From assembly GCA_015489815.1 (NCBI GenBank), contig WFZA01000019.1, positions 85,991 through 149,990 of the forward strand: a DNA stretch of 64,000 nt. Direction: 5' to 3'. Shown here piece by piece: positions 16,683-25,409 of this stretch; within the stretch, counting starts at the first letter, position 1; each line of letters begins with the position of its first letter. The DNA comes from Caldisericales bacterium (GTDB lineage Bacteria; Caldisericota; Caldisericia; Caldisericales; Caldisericaceae). The position numbers and the translations under genes were made by a program. The notes under the pieces were generated by a model. The model searched no databases and was not told the DNA's origin. It saw only the letters and a list, made by a program, of their open reading frames with translations.

Positions 16683-17876
16683 TTGCCAATACTTTCTGTA
16701 GTTCTCGTTTCAATAGAAATACTAGCAAAAAAAACTAAAAGTAAATATCGGTTTATCAGTACTTATTGCAGTATTTTTACTTGCTATTTCCGAAGGGTTT
16801 AATTTAACCCCTACTATTACCTCTTTATTTACTGTAATTAAAAAGTTAGAAATCCGGGACTTAATTCTTATCGTAGTCACAATTACATACTTTGCTAATC
16901 TGCTGAAATACTCTGGATTTTTGGAAGACATCGTTAAAAGTTATTCTACATTTTTGCCGTAAAAAGTGTTTATTCCTTTATTCGCGTTTATAATAGGTGC
17001 GCTGCCTATGCCTGGGGGCACTTGTTTCTGCTCCACTCGTGGAAAAAGGCAGCAGCGAGTCAAATCTGGATAGAGAAGAAAAAGCCGTAATAAACTTTTG
17101 GTTCAGGCACATCTGGGATCTATCCTCCTCTCTTTATCCAGAGATGATTCTGGCATCTATCATACTATCAGTCCCCATAATGCAAATTATTAGAATACAA
17201 TATCCCATATCAATCGCGATGTTTGTGAGTGGCGCTTTGTTTTTACTTCCTCTAATAAAAACGAGGGGTAGAACAAAAAATAAAACAGACATAAGTGCCT
17301 GGACTATGCTTACCAGTTCAAGCCGATTATCGTAGTAATTTTGCTGATTCTTGCCCTTAGGGTTTCTGTCGTCGTATCTACGCTGATCTGAATAGTCTAC
17401 ATAGTTATCGTTAAAAGGACTTCGCTTAAAACTTTAAAAGCATCGATAAACTATACTTTGCTGTTAAAACTTGCCTTTCTGATGTTTGTAATACTATACC
17501 TGAAACACATTGCAATGCACGGAACGATTATTTCTTCTATATATACTTACTTAACGCAAAAGGGCATTCCGGGCTTCTCAATTTTGTTCTTCATACCATT
17601 TATCGTAGGAGTTTTGAGTGGGGCGGGAACGGCAATGGTAGGCGTGTCGTATCCAATGCTAATCTCTCTTATTAAGTATCCTACTTTTAATCCCGTCTAT
17701 TTGTACATTGCTTTTTTAGGTGGATGGACAGCGCTCATGCTAACGCCGACACATCTTTGTCTCTCACTTACGATAGAATACTTTAATGCAGAATTGGAAA
17801 GTACATACAGGTTACTCGTAAAAAATATTTTGCTCTGTTAGTAACTTCACTCCTTGCACTTTTATTTATTAAATAA
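16683..17876 (+). pseudogene. Decayed DUF401 integral membrane protein
   Basis: Fragments in all three plus frames line up as one DUF401 protein: LPILSVVLVSIEILAKK, KVNIGLSVLIAVFLL, IGALPMPGG, LGALVSAPLVEKGSSE, VINFWFRHIWD, FIVGVLSGAGTAMVG and TPTHLCLSLTIEYF. At least six lesions are visible: frameshifts near 16735, in the G run near 17012, near 17315 and near 17820, and stops at 16960-16962 and 17389-17391. DUF401 proteins are multi-helix permease-like proteins of unknown role. With this many breaks it is a true pseudogene. Confidence 0.85.
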
Positions 17877-18005
17877 ACGATTAGTAAATGGAGTATAAAG
17901 TTAAGCACAACAAAATGCCCTGCATTCGGAGCGGAATCACAAGAGACGCTCAAAAGCAAAATTGCAAACAAAAAGAATTATCCCATATTTAAAAACTATA
18001 ACACT

Positions 18006-18037
18006 AAAAGGGCACCTCTTCCGGCAGGTGCCCTTTT
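18006..18037. terminator. Bidirectional intrinsic terminator
   Basis: AAAAGGGCACCT (18006-18017) pairs perfectly with AGGTGCCCTTTT (18026-18037), with A and T runs on both sides. It closes the ABC transporter operon on the minus strand and could also end any residual transcription of the DUF401 remnant. Confidence 0.85.
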
Positions 18038-18074
18038 AAATTTATGTGTGAGCCTACAAAATTAGGCATACTTT

Positions 18075-19442
18075 TTACGGATTCTGGAAGTCTTTAAGAA
18101 TTGCTTGTGCTTCTTTCTGGGCTTCGTCCATTGCAGCTTTTGGAGTCATCTGTCCGTTGTATGCAGCCTGTAGATACTTGTGGAAAATGTTTCTTACCTG
18201 TGCGAGATCGTGACAGGAGAATTCCGGGCCTGCATACTTCAAAAGTTCTTTAACTTTAGCTGCTTGCGGAACCTCTTTGAGATGCTGTTTCATAACATCA
18301 AGATCGTATGCACTCTTTCTCGTTGCAATGTATCCAGTATTAATACTAAAGTCTGCAACATACTTTGGTTGTGTAACGAATTCGATAAACTTCCATGCAG
18401 CATCCTGTTTTTCTTTTGGTACATTCTTAAACATGTAGATGTTTCCGCCGCCGGTTACCGTTGCATAAGTTCCTTTCTTTTTGCCAGGTACTGCCATAAC
18501 GCCTACATTAAATTTAGAGCCCTGGAGTATTCCGTTAAGACCTGATGTTGAGTGAAGAATAAATGCAGCTCTGCCATTTTCAAAGTCTGGCACTGCCGTA
18601 TTCCAGTTCTTCTGAACGCCTTCAGGCATTGCATGATATTTGTGTGAAAGGTCGATATAATACTGCACTGCTTCAATTACGCGTGGATCATTAAAGTTCA
18701 TCTGTGCAGGGCCTTTGAAGATGTTTGTTCCATTGCCAATTGCAAGCGGTTGGAATAACCAATAAGGCCAACCTGATGGCCACTCAATACCCCAGCGCAC
18801 TACTTTTCCGTCTTTATCTTTTTTTGTTAATTTTGATGTGACTTCTGCAAGTGACTGCCAGCTGTCAGGTACTGGAAGGTTATTTTCCTTAAGAAGGTCA
18901 GCATTGTAATACATTAATGCAACACTTCTCTGGAAAGGAATACTCCAGATCTTACCCTCATACTTTGAGTTTGCAAGGAACTGCGGGAAGAAGTCGTTCA
19001 AGTAGGCCTGTCCGTTAGGCATACTATTGATGTAACTGTCGAGCGGAACAATGTAACCTGCATCAATTAAATCGTAAAGATCAGTTGCAAGCATAATTGC
19101 AAGCGCAGGTGGTTCTCCACCGCCATTAATAACTGTCTTAATTGCTTTCTCAACATCAGTATATCCACCTGAATAAACAGGTTTTACTGTGATGTTTGGA
19201 TACTCTTTGTGGAATGCTGCCGCATAACTATCAAGCAATTTTGCTTCTGGCGCAAGAGTAGATACAGGGAAGTAAATTTGAATTGTTACCTCCTTTTGTG
19301 TATTTTGTTGCTGGTTTTGTTGATTGTTTTGGTTGTTGTTCTGCTGTGGCGCTTTTTTAGGTGCACATCCTGCAAAAACGATAGAGAATGACACTACGAG
19401 CACGAGCAGCACGAGCAGAAGTTTTTTAGAAAACATTTTCAT
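18075..19442 (-). CDS. ABC transporter substrate-binding lipoprotein (sugar or glycerol-phosphate type)
   Basis: 455 residues. A lipoprotein signal peptide ends in the lipobox VFAGC (Cys near residue 25), followed by a Gln/Asn-rich linker. The mature part is a family 1 extracellular binding protein: VTIQIYFPVSTLAPEAKL, VPDSWQSLAEVTSKLTKKDK, and FKNVPKEKQDAAWKFIEFVT are typical of UgpB/MalE-like proteins. Start ATG 19442 has AAAGGAGGT upstream. It precedes no ATPase gene but lies directly downstream of two permease genes. The ligand is probably a sugar or glycerophosphodiester; that is by family only. Confidence 0.88.
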   Translation of the reverse strand: MKMFSKKLLLVLLVLVVSFSIVFAGCAPKKAPQQNNNQNNQQNQQQNTQKEVTIQIYFPVSTLAPEAKLLDSYAAAFHKEYPNITVKPVYSGGYTDVEKAIKTVINGGGEPPALAIMLATDLYDLIDAGYIVPLDSYINSMPNGQAYLNDFFPQFLANSKYEGKIWSIPFQRSVALMYYNADLLKENNLPVPDSWQSLAEVTSKLTKKDKDGKVVRWGIEWPSGWPYWLFQPLAIGNGTNIFKGPAQMNFNDPRVIEAVQYYIDLSHKYHAMPEGVQKNWNTAVPDFENGRAAFILHSTSGLNGILQGSKFNVGVMAVPGKKKGTYATVTGGGNIYMFKNVPKEKQDAAWKFIEFVTQPKYVADFSINTGYIATRKSAYDLDVMKQHLKEVPQAAKVKELLKYAGPEFSCHDLAQVRNIFHKYLQAAYNGQMTPKAAMDEAQKEAQAILKDFQNP

Positions 19443-19519
19443 AAACACTACCTCCTTTGAAGTCATATAATTTGTATTTATAACTTTTCATGCGTTTTAG
19501 TTATCTTTAACCACCTCCC

Positions 19520-20377
19520 TTACTTTATACCAGAATAAAGAAAACTATTAATAAAGCGCTTCTGAAAGACAACAAATGCAATAAGCAGCGGCGCAACGAC
19601 AATAAGCGTAGCAGCAGCAAGTAGAGGCCACTGCGCTCCAATTTCGCCAAGCTGTGTAAAACGCACGAGTCCTACGGTAAGAACGCGTGCCTTATTACTT
19701 GAGGTAACGACGAGAGGCCACAAGAATTCATTCCAGTGCCATGTAACAGAAGAAATAGCAAAAGCAAGAAGTGTTGGGATAGCAGGAGGAAGATAAACAT
19801 GTATAATAAGCTGCCACCAATTACACCCGTCGATTATACCTGCCTCAACTAGTTCGTATGGAACCTCAAGAAATGCCTGCCGCATTAGGAAAGTGCCAAA
19901 GGCCGAACCAAAGTACGGCAAAGCAATTGCAAGTAGAGTATCGTATAATCCTAACTCTCTTATTGTTGCAAAGTTTGGAACGAGAAGCGCCGTTGTAGGA
20001 ATCATGAGTTGCAATAAGATAAAGAACAATAGCCAGCGCTTTCCAACAAATTCGTAATTTGCAAAAGCAAAGCCCGCAAATACTGCAGTAACGATTTGAA
20101 TTCCAAGGATAAGCGAAACAACGATTATCGTATTTTTATAGTAAAGGAGGAAAGGTGCCATGTGCCAGGCACGAATGTAATTAGCAAAAGAAAAAGAGCC
20201 ACCGAACCATATACTCCCTGGGCCAATTGGAGAATTAGGCGGCCTGAATGATGCAGCAATTGCCCACAAAATTACTGATGCCCAGAGTAAACTCAGGACG
20301 GCTGCCACAAGCGCAATTACAAAACTATTTATTCTTTTCTTTATGTGCTTTGTTTTTGGAATAGAGTTATGCGACAC
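19520..20377 (-). CDS. ABC transporter permease, UgpE/MalG type
   Basis: About 285 residues with six membrane helices. The EAA loop EAGIIDGCNWWQLIIHVYLP (near 190-209) is the site that docks the ATPase. It pairs with the binding protein and the other permease. Start GTG 20377 is preferred because GGAGG lies six bases upstream; starting at 20416 would bury that site and overlap the upstream permease by 50 bases. Its C-terminus AFVVFQKRFINSFLYSGIK is typical of MalG-like proteins. Confidence 0.9.
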   Translation of the reverse strand: MSHNSIPKTKHIKKRINSFVIALVAAVLSLLWASVILWAIAASFRPPNSPIGPGSIWFGGSFSFANYIRAWHMAPFLLYYKNTIIVVSLILGIQIVTAVFAGFAFANYEFVGKRWLLFFILLQLMIPTTALLVPNFATIRELGLYDTLLAIALPYFGSAFGTFLMRQAFLEVPYELVEAGIIDGCNWWQLIIHVYLPPAIPTLLAFAISSVTWHWNEFLWPLVVTSSNKARVLTVGLVRFTQLGEIGAQWPLLAAATLIVVAPLLIAFVVFQKRFINSFLYSGIK

Positions 20378-21284
20378 GCCTGTCCTCCTTTCTCTCTGAA
20401 AGAGCAAAGTTTCCAATAGTAAAAATTAAAATAAACGCAACGAGGATGACGGTAAGTGCAGCAGATTTGCCTACATCCTGATAGTTGAACCTCATTTCCC
20501 ACAAGTAATACAGCAAAACATTACTCGCATCACTTGGCCCACCCTGCGTAAGAACGAAAATGTGGTCTATTATCTGGAAACCGTCAATGAAAGCGATTGT
20601 AGTAACGAAAAGCGTCGTGCGGCGAAGCAATGGAAATGTGATGTACCACAGACGCTGTAAATAGTTTACTCCGTCAATATCGGCAGCTTCAAATACATCA
20701 GTGGGAAGATTTTGCAAACCCGCAAGATAAAAGATCATAAAGTAACCAGCGCTCTTCCATATAGCAACTATCATTACGGCTAAAAGTGCAAGGTGCGGAT
20801 TTCCTGTCCAATTTTGAGGCCCGTGGTATCCAAACCACTGAAGAAAAAGGTTAAACAGCCCGTAATTTGGCGTAAAGAAGTACATCCAGACTGTAGCCGC
20901 ACTAACCATTGGAAGGATTGTAGGATAAAAGAACCCCAATCGAATAAAGCCAATTCCTTTTATTGCCCTGTTTACGAGGAGAGCAAATAAAAATGCCAGA
21001 ATAACACTAATCGGGACGACCCCTGCCACATAGATAATAGTATTCCATAAAACTTGATGGAATGTAGGTGACTTAAAGAGTTCTACATAGTTTTGTAACC
21101 CAATAAAAGTAGGTACTCTAAATCGTGGCACATTTAGTTTTAAACGAAAGAAGCTTTGATAGATTGAAAGTACCGTTGGCCAGGCGGTAAACATCAAAAC
21201 TACGATAAATGTAGGAAGAATTAAGAGCCATGGGATAATTGAAGACTTCAAATCAGCGTGTTTGTTTACAACTGTTTTAGCCAT
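20367..21284 (-). CDS. ABC transporter permease, UgpA/MalF type
   Basis: About 305 residues with six helices and the EAA loop EAADIDGVNYLQRLWYITFP (near 195-214). First gene of the transporter operon. Start ATG 21284 follows AAAGGAGATG; the frame to 21416 would run through the promoter. It overlaps the second permease by 11 bases. No msmK/malK-like ATPase is encoded nearby, so a shared ATPase elsewhere in the genome must energise the system. Confidence 0.9.
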   Translation of the reverse strand: MAKTVVNKHADLKSSIIPWLLILPTFIVVLMFTAWPTVLSIYQSFFRLKLNVPRFRVPTFIGLQNYVELFKSPTFHQVLWNTIIYVAGVVPISVILAFLFALLVNRAIKGIGFIRLGFFYPTILPMVSAATVWMYFFTPNYGLFNLFLQWFGYHGPQNWTGNPHLALLAVMIVAIWKSAGYFMIFYLAGLQNLPTDVFEAADIDGVNYLQRLWYITFPLLRRTTLFVTTIAFIDGFQIIDHIFVLTQGGPSDASNVLLYYLWEMRFNYQDVGKSAALTVILVAFILIFTIGNFALSERKEDRRVA

Positions 21285-21306
21285 TAACATCTCCTTTCTT
21301 TTTTGT

Positions 21307-21334
21307 ATTATAGAAAGTAAATGTTTTTTGTCAA
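21307..21334 (-). promoter_or_regulatory. Promoter of the sugar ABC transporter operon
   Basis: TTGACA (21329-21334) and TATAAT (21307-21312) on the minus strand with a 16-base spacer; both perfect. The leader is only about 15-20 bases. No adjacent regulator gene is seen. Confidence 0.85.
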
Positions 21335-21419
21335 CGAAATAGGCTAAAGTAAAATTAAAGACCTTCGTCAAAGTCTTCGAAGCAGTCTTTAAGAATAAAG
21401 AACAGGTGTTCCGCAAACA

Positions 21420-21640
21420 TGGATTTTCTTTAAAAACAAATTATCATAAGTTCTTCGTCTACATAAAAGAACTTCATGCTGTACCACAACCAATACTTAT
21501 GGAGTGTTTTAAAAGTGCATCTCAAAACGGCGAAAAGAAAAATAAGTTTGCTTGATAATTGCAGGAGAAGAAAATGTTTAGTCGAAAATAAGGAAAAGAA
21601 TAAGAAGCCTCCTTAAAAGCAACTTTAAGATTGGAAAAAA
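21420..21640. other. Start of a 1.1-kb gene-free stretch
   Basis: No gene or RNA is recognised here. The interval leads into two dispersed repeat types and then the tRNA cluster at 22562-22810. Confidence 0.5.
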
Positions 21641-21649
21641 TTCATTCTG

Positions 21650-21890
21650 AAGGACCTTGCGAGCGAAGAATCTCTGCCATAACAACCTTCCCCTTCCAAG
21701 CATGTCACTCTGAGCACAGTGAAGACTCTCTACCTTAACGACCTTACATTTTGTTTACATTAAAAACTTCAAACTGCACGCCAATTTCTTATGAGGTCCT
21801 TCGCTCGCTAACACTCGCTTGAGGACGACTCCATTCCTGTTACTCTGAGCAAAGCGAAGAGTCTCTGCCCTAACGGCAGTGCACTTCGTT
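21650..21890. repeat. CTCTGAGC-type interspersed repeats
   Basis: Three related blocks occur: GAGCGAAGAATCTCTGCC near 21662, CTCTGAGCACAGTGAAGA near 21709, and CTCTGAGCAAAGCGAAGA near 21843. The second and third are each followed by CTCT(A/G)CC and TAACG. Blocks like CTGAGC-GAAGCGAAGA are widespread intergenic repeats in many bacterial genomes. A short segment near 21764-21797 also resembles 6140-6171. Confidence 0.6.
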
Positions 21891-21954
21891 GCTATTAAAG
21901 ATTACTTACAGACTGTTTTGTCAAAAACGGCTCAGAATGTCAAAATTACCCCAA

Positions 21955-22252
21955 ACAAACCCTGTATTTATCAGTGCCAGTTTAAAAATCGCTAATTTAA
22001 GACCCATAGACGCAAATCTTGAGAAAAATCGGGTAATTATACCTGCAAAATGCGTTAAACGGCCTTATTTTAGGGCATACGAAAATTGCAACAAAGCCTG
22101 TATTTATCAGTATTTCTTAAAAATCACTTCAAAATTATCAATTTGAATAAAATTGGCAAAAATGGAAATCCGTATAAATAGAGGCCTCCTTAAGTGTCAA
22201 AAGTGGGCAAAATTTGGCCGAAAACCGAAAAATTGTTCGCTATAGAAAAATA
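21955..22252 (+). repeat. Dispersed intergenic repeat, copy B
   Basis: Closely matches copy C at 45942-46250 through its whole length, with shared blocks CCCT.TATTTATCAG, AAATCGCTAATTTAAG, CTTGAGAAAAATCGGGTAA, GGGCATACGAAAAT, GCCTGTAT.CATCA/TATCAG, ATTATCAATTTGA and AAAAATTGTTCG. The TATTTATCAG block occurs twice about 135 bases apart, so the unit itself looks like a diverged duplication. No coding frame is conserved. It lies downstream of the 3' end of a tRNA cluster. Confidence 0.75.
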
Positions 22253-22561
22253 TCGTATTACACCAGGAATTATCTACTGTTTAATCATTTATTGCAATCT
22301 TACAGCCGAAAAATCCCAGAGATTTATAACTATAGCGATAAATGTGTAGGATTCTAGGTTATGGGTAGGTGTATAATATAACTTATGAAGTTTCGTCATT
22401 CGTAAACGACTTTTGTTAGGTTACTAATATAAACAGTATTATTTTCCCACAAAGACTGATAGATCAAACATAGAAAACTTAAGTGAAAATTATTAAGATG
22501 AATTTAAATCTTAAAAATTACTATTTACAGCAGAAAACCCATTAAATTTATCGATAAACAG
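22253..22561. other. Intergenic region between repeat B and the tRNA cluster
   Basis: No gene or terminator hairpin is recognised. It holds whatever ends the secG-tRNA transcript, but I see no classic stem with a T run. Confidence 0.4.
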
Positions 22562-22564
22562 TGG

Positions 22565-22637
22565 TGCCGAGGGACGGAATTGAACCGCCGACACGGGGAT
22601 TTTCAGTCCCCTGCTCTACCGACTGAGCTACCTCGGC
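22565..22637 (-). tRNA. tRNA-Phe (GAA)
   Basis: 73-base cloverleaf. Acceptor GCCGAGG pairs with CCTCGGC; anticodon stem GGGGA/TCCCC encloses CTGAAAA, anticodon GAA. TTCAATTC is in the T arm. CCA is encoded (22562-22564). Last of three tRNAs read from the secG side. Confidence 0.96.
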
Positions 22638-22646
22638 AAAGAGTGG

Positions 22647-22718
22647 TGGGCGAAAGAGGATTCGAACCTCTGACTTCTTGCGTGTAAGGCAAGCGTTCTA
22701 CCGCTGAACTATCCGCCC
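22647..22718 (-). tRNA. tRNA-Val (TAC)
   Basis: 72-base cloverleaf. Acceptor GGGCGGA pairs with TTCGCCC; anticodon stem CTTGC/GCAAG with loop CTTACAC, anticodon TAC. CCA is encoded just after the discriminator. Confidence 0.95.
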
Positions 22719-22728
22719 ATAAAAGTGG

Positions 22729-22810
22729 TGCCGGGAGTGGGACTTGAACCCACACGTGTCTCCACATGCGCCCCTTAAACGCACGCGTCTGCCAATTCCG
22801 CCATCCCGGC
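22729..22810 (-). tRNA. tRNA-Leu, anticodon best read as AAG
   Basis: 82-base class II tRNA with a long variable arm (GTG GAGA CAC). Acceptor GCCGGGA/TCCCGGC; T stem GTGGG/CCCAC; encoded CCA. The only fully paired five-base anticodon stem is TGCGT/GCGCA, which leaves loop TTAAGGG and anticodon AAG with G37, as in CUN-reading leucine tRNAs. Reading TAA instead needs a G-G mismatch closing the loop. A34 in a bacterial leucine tRNA is rare and would need deamination to inosine. Confidence 0.85.
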
Positions 22811-22831
22811 ACTTTACTTTACCTTAACGCA

Positions 22832-23065
22832 CTAAAATACTTTAAATACAGCCAGATATATTGAAGTTAGTACAAATGCAATTGAGAAAATAGTTGCTAA
22901 CCTATCGAGGAGTTTATCCTTAGGGCTTTTTGAGTGAAATACTGTTGCTCCGCCAGATATTGCTCCAAGGCCAGCACCTTTTGGGCTCATAAACAAAATT
23001 GCCAATGTTGCACCCAACGCAAAAATCAAATCTAATGTAATTACTATAATTGCTCCTGTCGTCAT
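22832..23065 (-). CDS. secG: Preprotein translocase subunit SecG
   Basis: 77 residues: a first helix (AIIVITLDLIFALGATLAIL), the polar SecG loop GGATVFHSKSPKDKLLDRLA, and a second helix to the end. This matches bacterial SecG in length and layout. It assists SecYEG in export. Last protein gene of the gap-pgk run; the three tRNA genes follow immediately and may be processed from the same transcript. GAGGTAAAG precedes the ATG. Confidence 0.92.
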   Translation of the reverse strand: MTTGAIIVITLDLIFALGATLAILFMSPKGAGLGAISGGATVFHSKSPKDKLLDRLATIFSIAFVLTSIYLAVFKVF

Positions 23066-23139
23066 CTTATCTTTACCTCGCTCACGCTCATATTATACGG
23101 ATTTGGGTTTTTATTTCAAGACTTTTTGTAAACATTTTT

Positions 23140-24327
23140 TTATTTTTCTTCAAGTACATCTATAGCAGGGAGAGAATGGCCTTCAAGGAACTTTAAAAAA
23201 GCACCTCCACCAGTAGAAACATGGGTAATTTTCTTATCTGCACCAAATCTTCTTAATGCAGCAGCAGTTTCCCCTCCACCAGCAACGGCAGTTACGCCCT
23301 CAAGCGTGCCAATAAACTCAGCAATGTCGTAAGTGCCTTTTGCGAATTGTTTAATTTCGAAAACTCCCAGTGGACCGTTCCAGACGATGGTTTTCGCTTT
23401 AGAAAGCTCGTTCTTAAAAATCTCAACGGTTTTTGGTCCTATGTCCACACCTATCTCGTCTCCTGGAATCTCTTCTATATCTACGACTTTAGAAGGTGCA
23501 CCTTCTTTTATTTCAGGTGTGACGACGACATCTGCAGGAAGAATGACTTTGATTCCCTTTTCTTTTGCCTCTTTCATTAACTCCTGGGCAAACGAAAGTT
23601 TCTCGTCCTCACAGAGAGAGTATCCAATTTTGTAACCTTTTGCTTTCAAAAATGTAAAGCACATCCCGCCACCAATAAGGAATGCGTCAACTTTATTCAT
23701 TAAGTTTTGTATAACGCCAATTTTATCGGACACTTTGGCACCACCAAGTACTGCAACAAATGGATGTTCGGGTGCAGTGAGCACTTTAGTTAAAGCGTTG
23801 ATTTCTTTTTCCATTAAAAGGCCGGCAACTGCTGGAAGGTAAGATGCAACGCCAACTGTTGAGGCAGCAATTCTATGAGCAGTTGCAAAAGCATCATCAA
23901 CATAGACTTCTCCAAGAGACGCAAGTTCCCTTGCAAACTCAGGGTTGTTTTCTTTTTCCTCTTTATGGAAACGAAGATTCTCAAGTAGAACGATATCTCC
24001 GTCCTTCATACTAAAGACTTCTTTTTTAACTTCCTCTCCAATACAATCATCTAACTTCTTTACAGGCCGATTAATTAACTCAGAAAGGACTTTAGCTACA
24101 GGGTCCAACCGCAAATTGGGAACTACCCTGCCTTTAGGCCGCCCCAGGTGAGTCATAAGAATTACTTTAGCATTATTTTCGATCAGGTAATTAATCGTCG
24201 GTAGCGCGGCCCGTATTCTAAAGTCGTCCAATACTTTGCCATCAGGACTAAGAGGAACATTAAAGTCTACTCTTACTAGAACCCTTTTATGAGAAACATC
24301 TATGTCTCTTACCGTTTTCTTGCTCAT
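23140..24327 (-). CDS. pgk: Phosphoglycerate kinase
   Basis: 395 residues, full length. [20 protein letters not shown] at the N-terminus, the hinge/nucleotide region [17 protein letters not shown], and the C-terminal [15 protein letters not shown] and [14 protein letters not shown] all match PGK. It makes ATP from 1,3-bisphosphoglycerate. Start ATG 24327 directly follows GGGGAGGGTGC. It is 20 bases after gap, a common pairing. Confidence 0.97.
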   Translation of the reverse strand: MSKKTVRDIDVSHKRVLVRVDFNVPLSPDGKVLDDFRIRAALPTINYLIENNAKVILMTHLGRPKGRVVPNLRLDPVAKVLSELINRPVKKLDDCIGEEVKKEVFSMKDGDIVLLENLRFHKEEKENNPEFARELASLGEVYVDDAFATAHRIAASTVGVASYLPAVAGLLMEKEINALTKVLTAPEHPFVAVLGGAKVSDKIGVIQNLMNKVDAFLIGGGMCFTFLKAKGYKIGYSLCEDEKLSFAQELMKEAKEKGIKVILPADVVVTPEIKEGAPSKVVDIEEIPGDEIGVDIGPKTVEIFKNELSKAKTIVWNGPLGVFEIKQFAKGTYDIAEFIGTLEGVTAVAGGGETAAALRRFGADKKITHVSTGGGAFLKFLEGHSLPAIDVLEEK

Positions 24328-24348
24328 CTGCACCCTCCCCTTTATTTT

Positions 24349-25359
24349 TTAAAATCCAGCTTTTTCAGAAAGTAGTTTTGCAAGATCTACAACCCTGCAG
24401 GAGTAACCCCACTCGTTATCGTACCAACTTACGACATGCACGAAATTATCAATTACTTTTGTAGTCAAAGCATCTACGATGCCAGAATAGGTAGTGCCTT
24501 TGTAGTCAGTGGAGACAAGCGGTTCTTCAGAATAACCAAGAATACCTTTCATGTAAGTTTCGTGGGCTTCTTTCATTATTGCGTTTACTTCCTCTGCAGA
24601 AGTTTTTCTCGTCATTGCCGCGTCAAATACCGTAATAGAAACCGTTGAAGTAGGTACACGAATTGCCATACCATCAAGTCTACCTTTCAATTCGGGAATA
24701 ACGAGGGTAACTGCCTGTGCAGCACCTGTCGTCGTAGGAACGATATTTATAGCTGCAGCTCTTGCTCTCCTCCAATCTTTTTTGTGTGGGGCATCCAGTA
24801 ATTTCTGGTCAACCGTATATGAGTGAACCGTAGAAAGATAACCTGTCTCGATACCTATTTTGTCCTGCAATACCTTTATCACTGGTGCAATACTGTTCGT
24901 CGTGCAGGAAGCGTTTGATATTATCGTGTGCTTTGACGGATCCAACAGTTTGTCGTTTACGCCAAGGACTACGGTAATGTCTTCACCTTTTGCAGGGGCA
25001 GTAATAATAACCTTTTTTGCACCCGCCTTCAAATGCATTTCTGCTTTTTCTCTTTCTCTAAAAACGCCTGTTGCTTCAATAACGATGTCTACACCAAGAT
25101 CTCCCCACGGTAATTTCTCGGGATCTCTCTCCGTAAGCATTATTACTTTTTTACCGTCAATCGTGATGTATCCGTCACCAACCTGTATGTCTCTTTCCCA
25201 TGCTCCATAGTTTGAGTCATGCTTTAAAAGAAATGCAAGTTGGTCGTTTGGAAATAAATCGTTAGTTGCAACAATTTCTAATTCTGGATAAGTGTCGAAC
25301 ATTCTTTTAAATACTTGTCTACCTACTCTACCTAAGCCGTTAATTGCTACTTTTGCCAT
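24349..25359 (-). CDS. gap: Glyceraldehyde-3-phosphate dehydrogenase, type I
   Basis: 336 residues. NAD-binding INGLGRVGRQVFKRM at the N-terminus; catalytic SNASCTTNSIAPV with Cys near residue 152; His in TVHSYTVDQKLLDAPH near 179. YDNEWGYSCRVVDLA closes the protein. It is a phosphorylating glycolytic enzyme, joined to pgk downstream and rpoN upstream. AAGGAGGTAGTA precedes the ATG. The 50-base gap to rpoN could hold a promoter but none is convincing. Confidence 0.97.
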   Translation of the reverse strand: MAKVAINGLGRVGRQVFKRMFDTYPELEIVATNDLFPNDQLAFLLKHDSNYGAWERDIQVGDGYITIDGKKVIMLTERDPEKLPWGDLGVDIVIEATGVFREREKAEMHLKAGAKKVIITAPAKGEDITVVLGVNDKLLDPSKHTIISNASCTTNSIAPVIKVLQDKIGIETGYLSTVHSYTVDQKLLDAPHKKDWRRARAAAINIVPTTTGAAQAVTLVIPELKGRLDGMAIRVPTSTVSITVFDAAMTRKTSAEEVNAIMKEAHETYMKGILGYSEEPLVSTDYKGTTYSGIVDALTTKVIDNFVHVVSWYDNEWGYSCRVVDLAKLLSEKAGF

Positions 25360-25409
25360 ATTACTACCTCCTTAATATTATTTTGTTTTTAGGAATATTT
25401 TACAGTATT

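Noticed and set aside
21889..22146. Plus-strand frame over repeat copy B
   Set aside because: The matching region in copy C does not keep the frame, so it is not coding.
22603..22812. Open frame across the tRNA cluster (minus strand)
   Set aside because: It is fully explained by three tRNA genes with clear cloverleaves.
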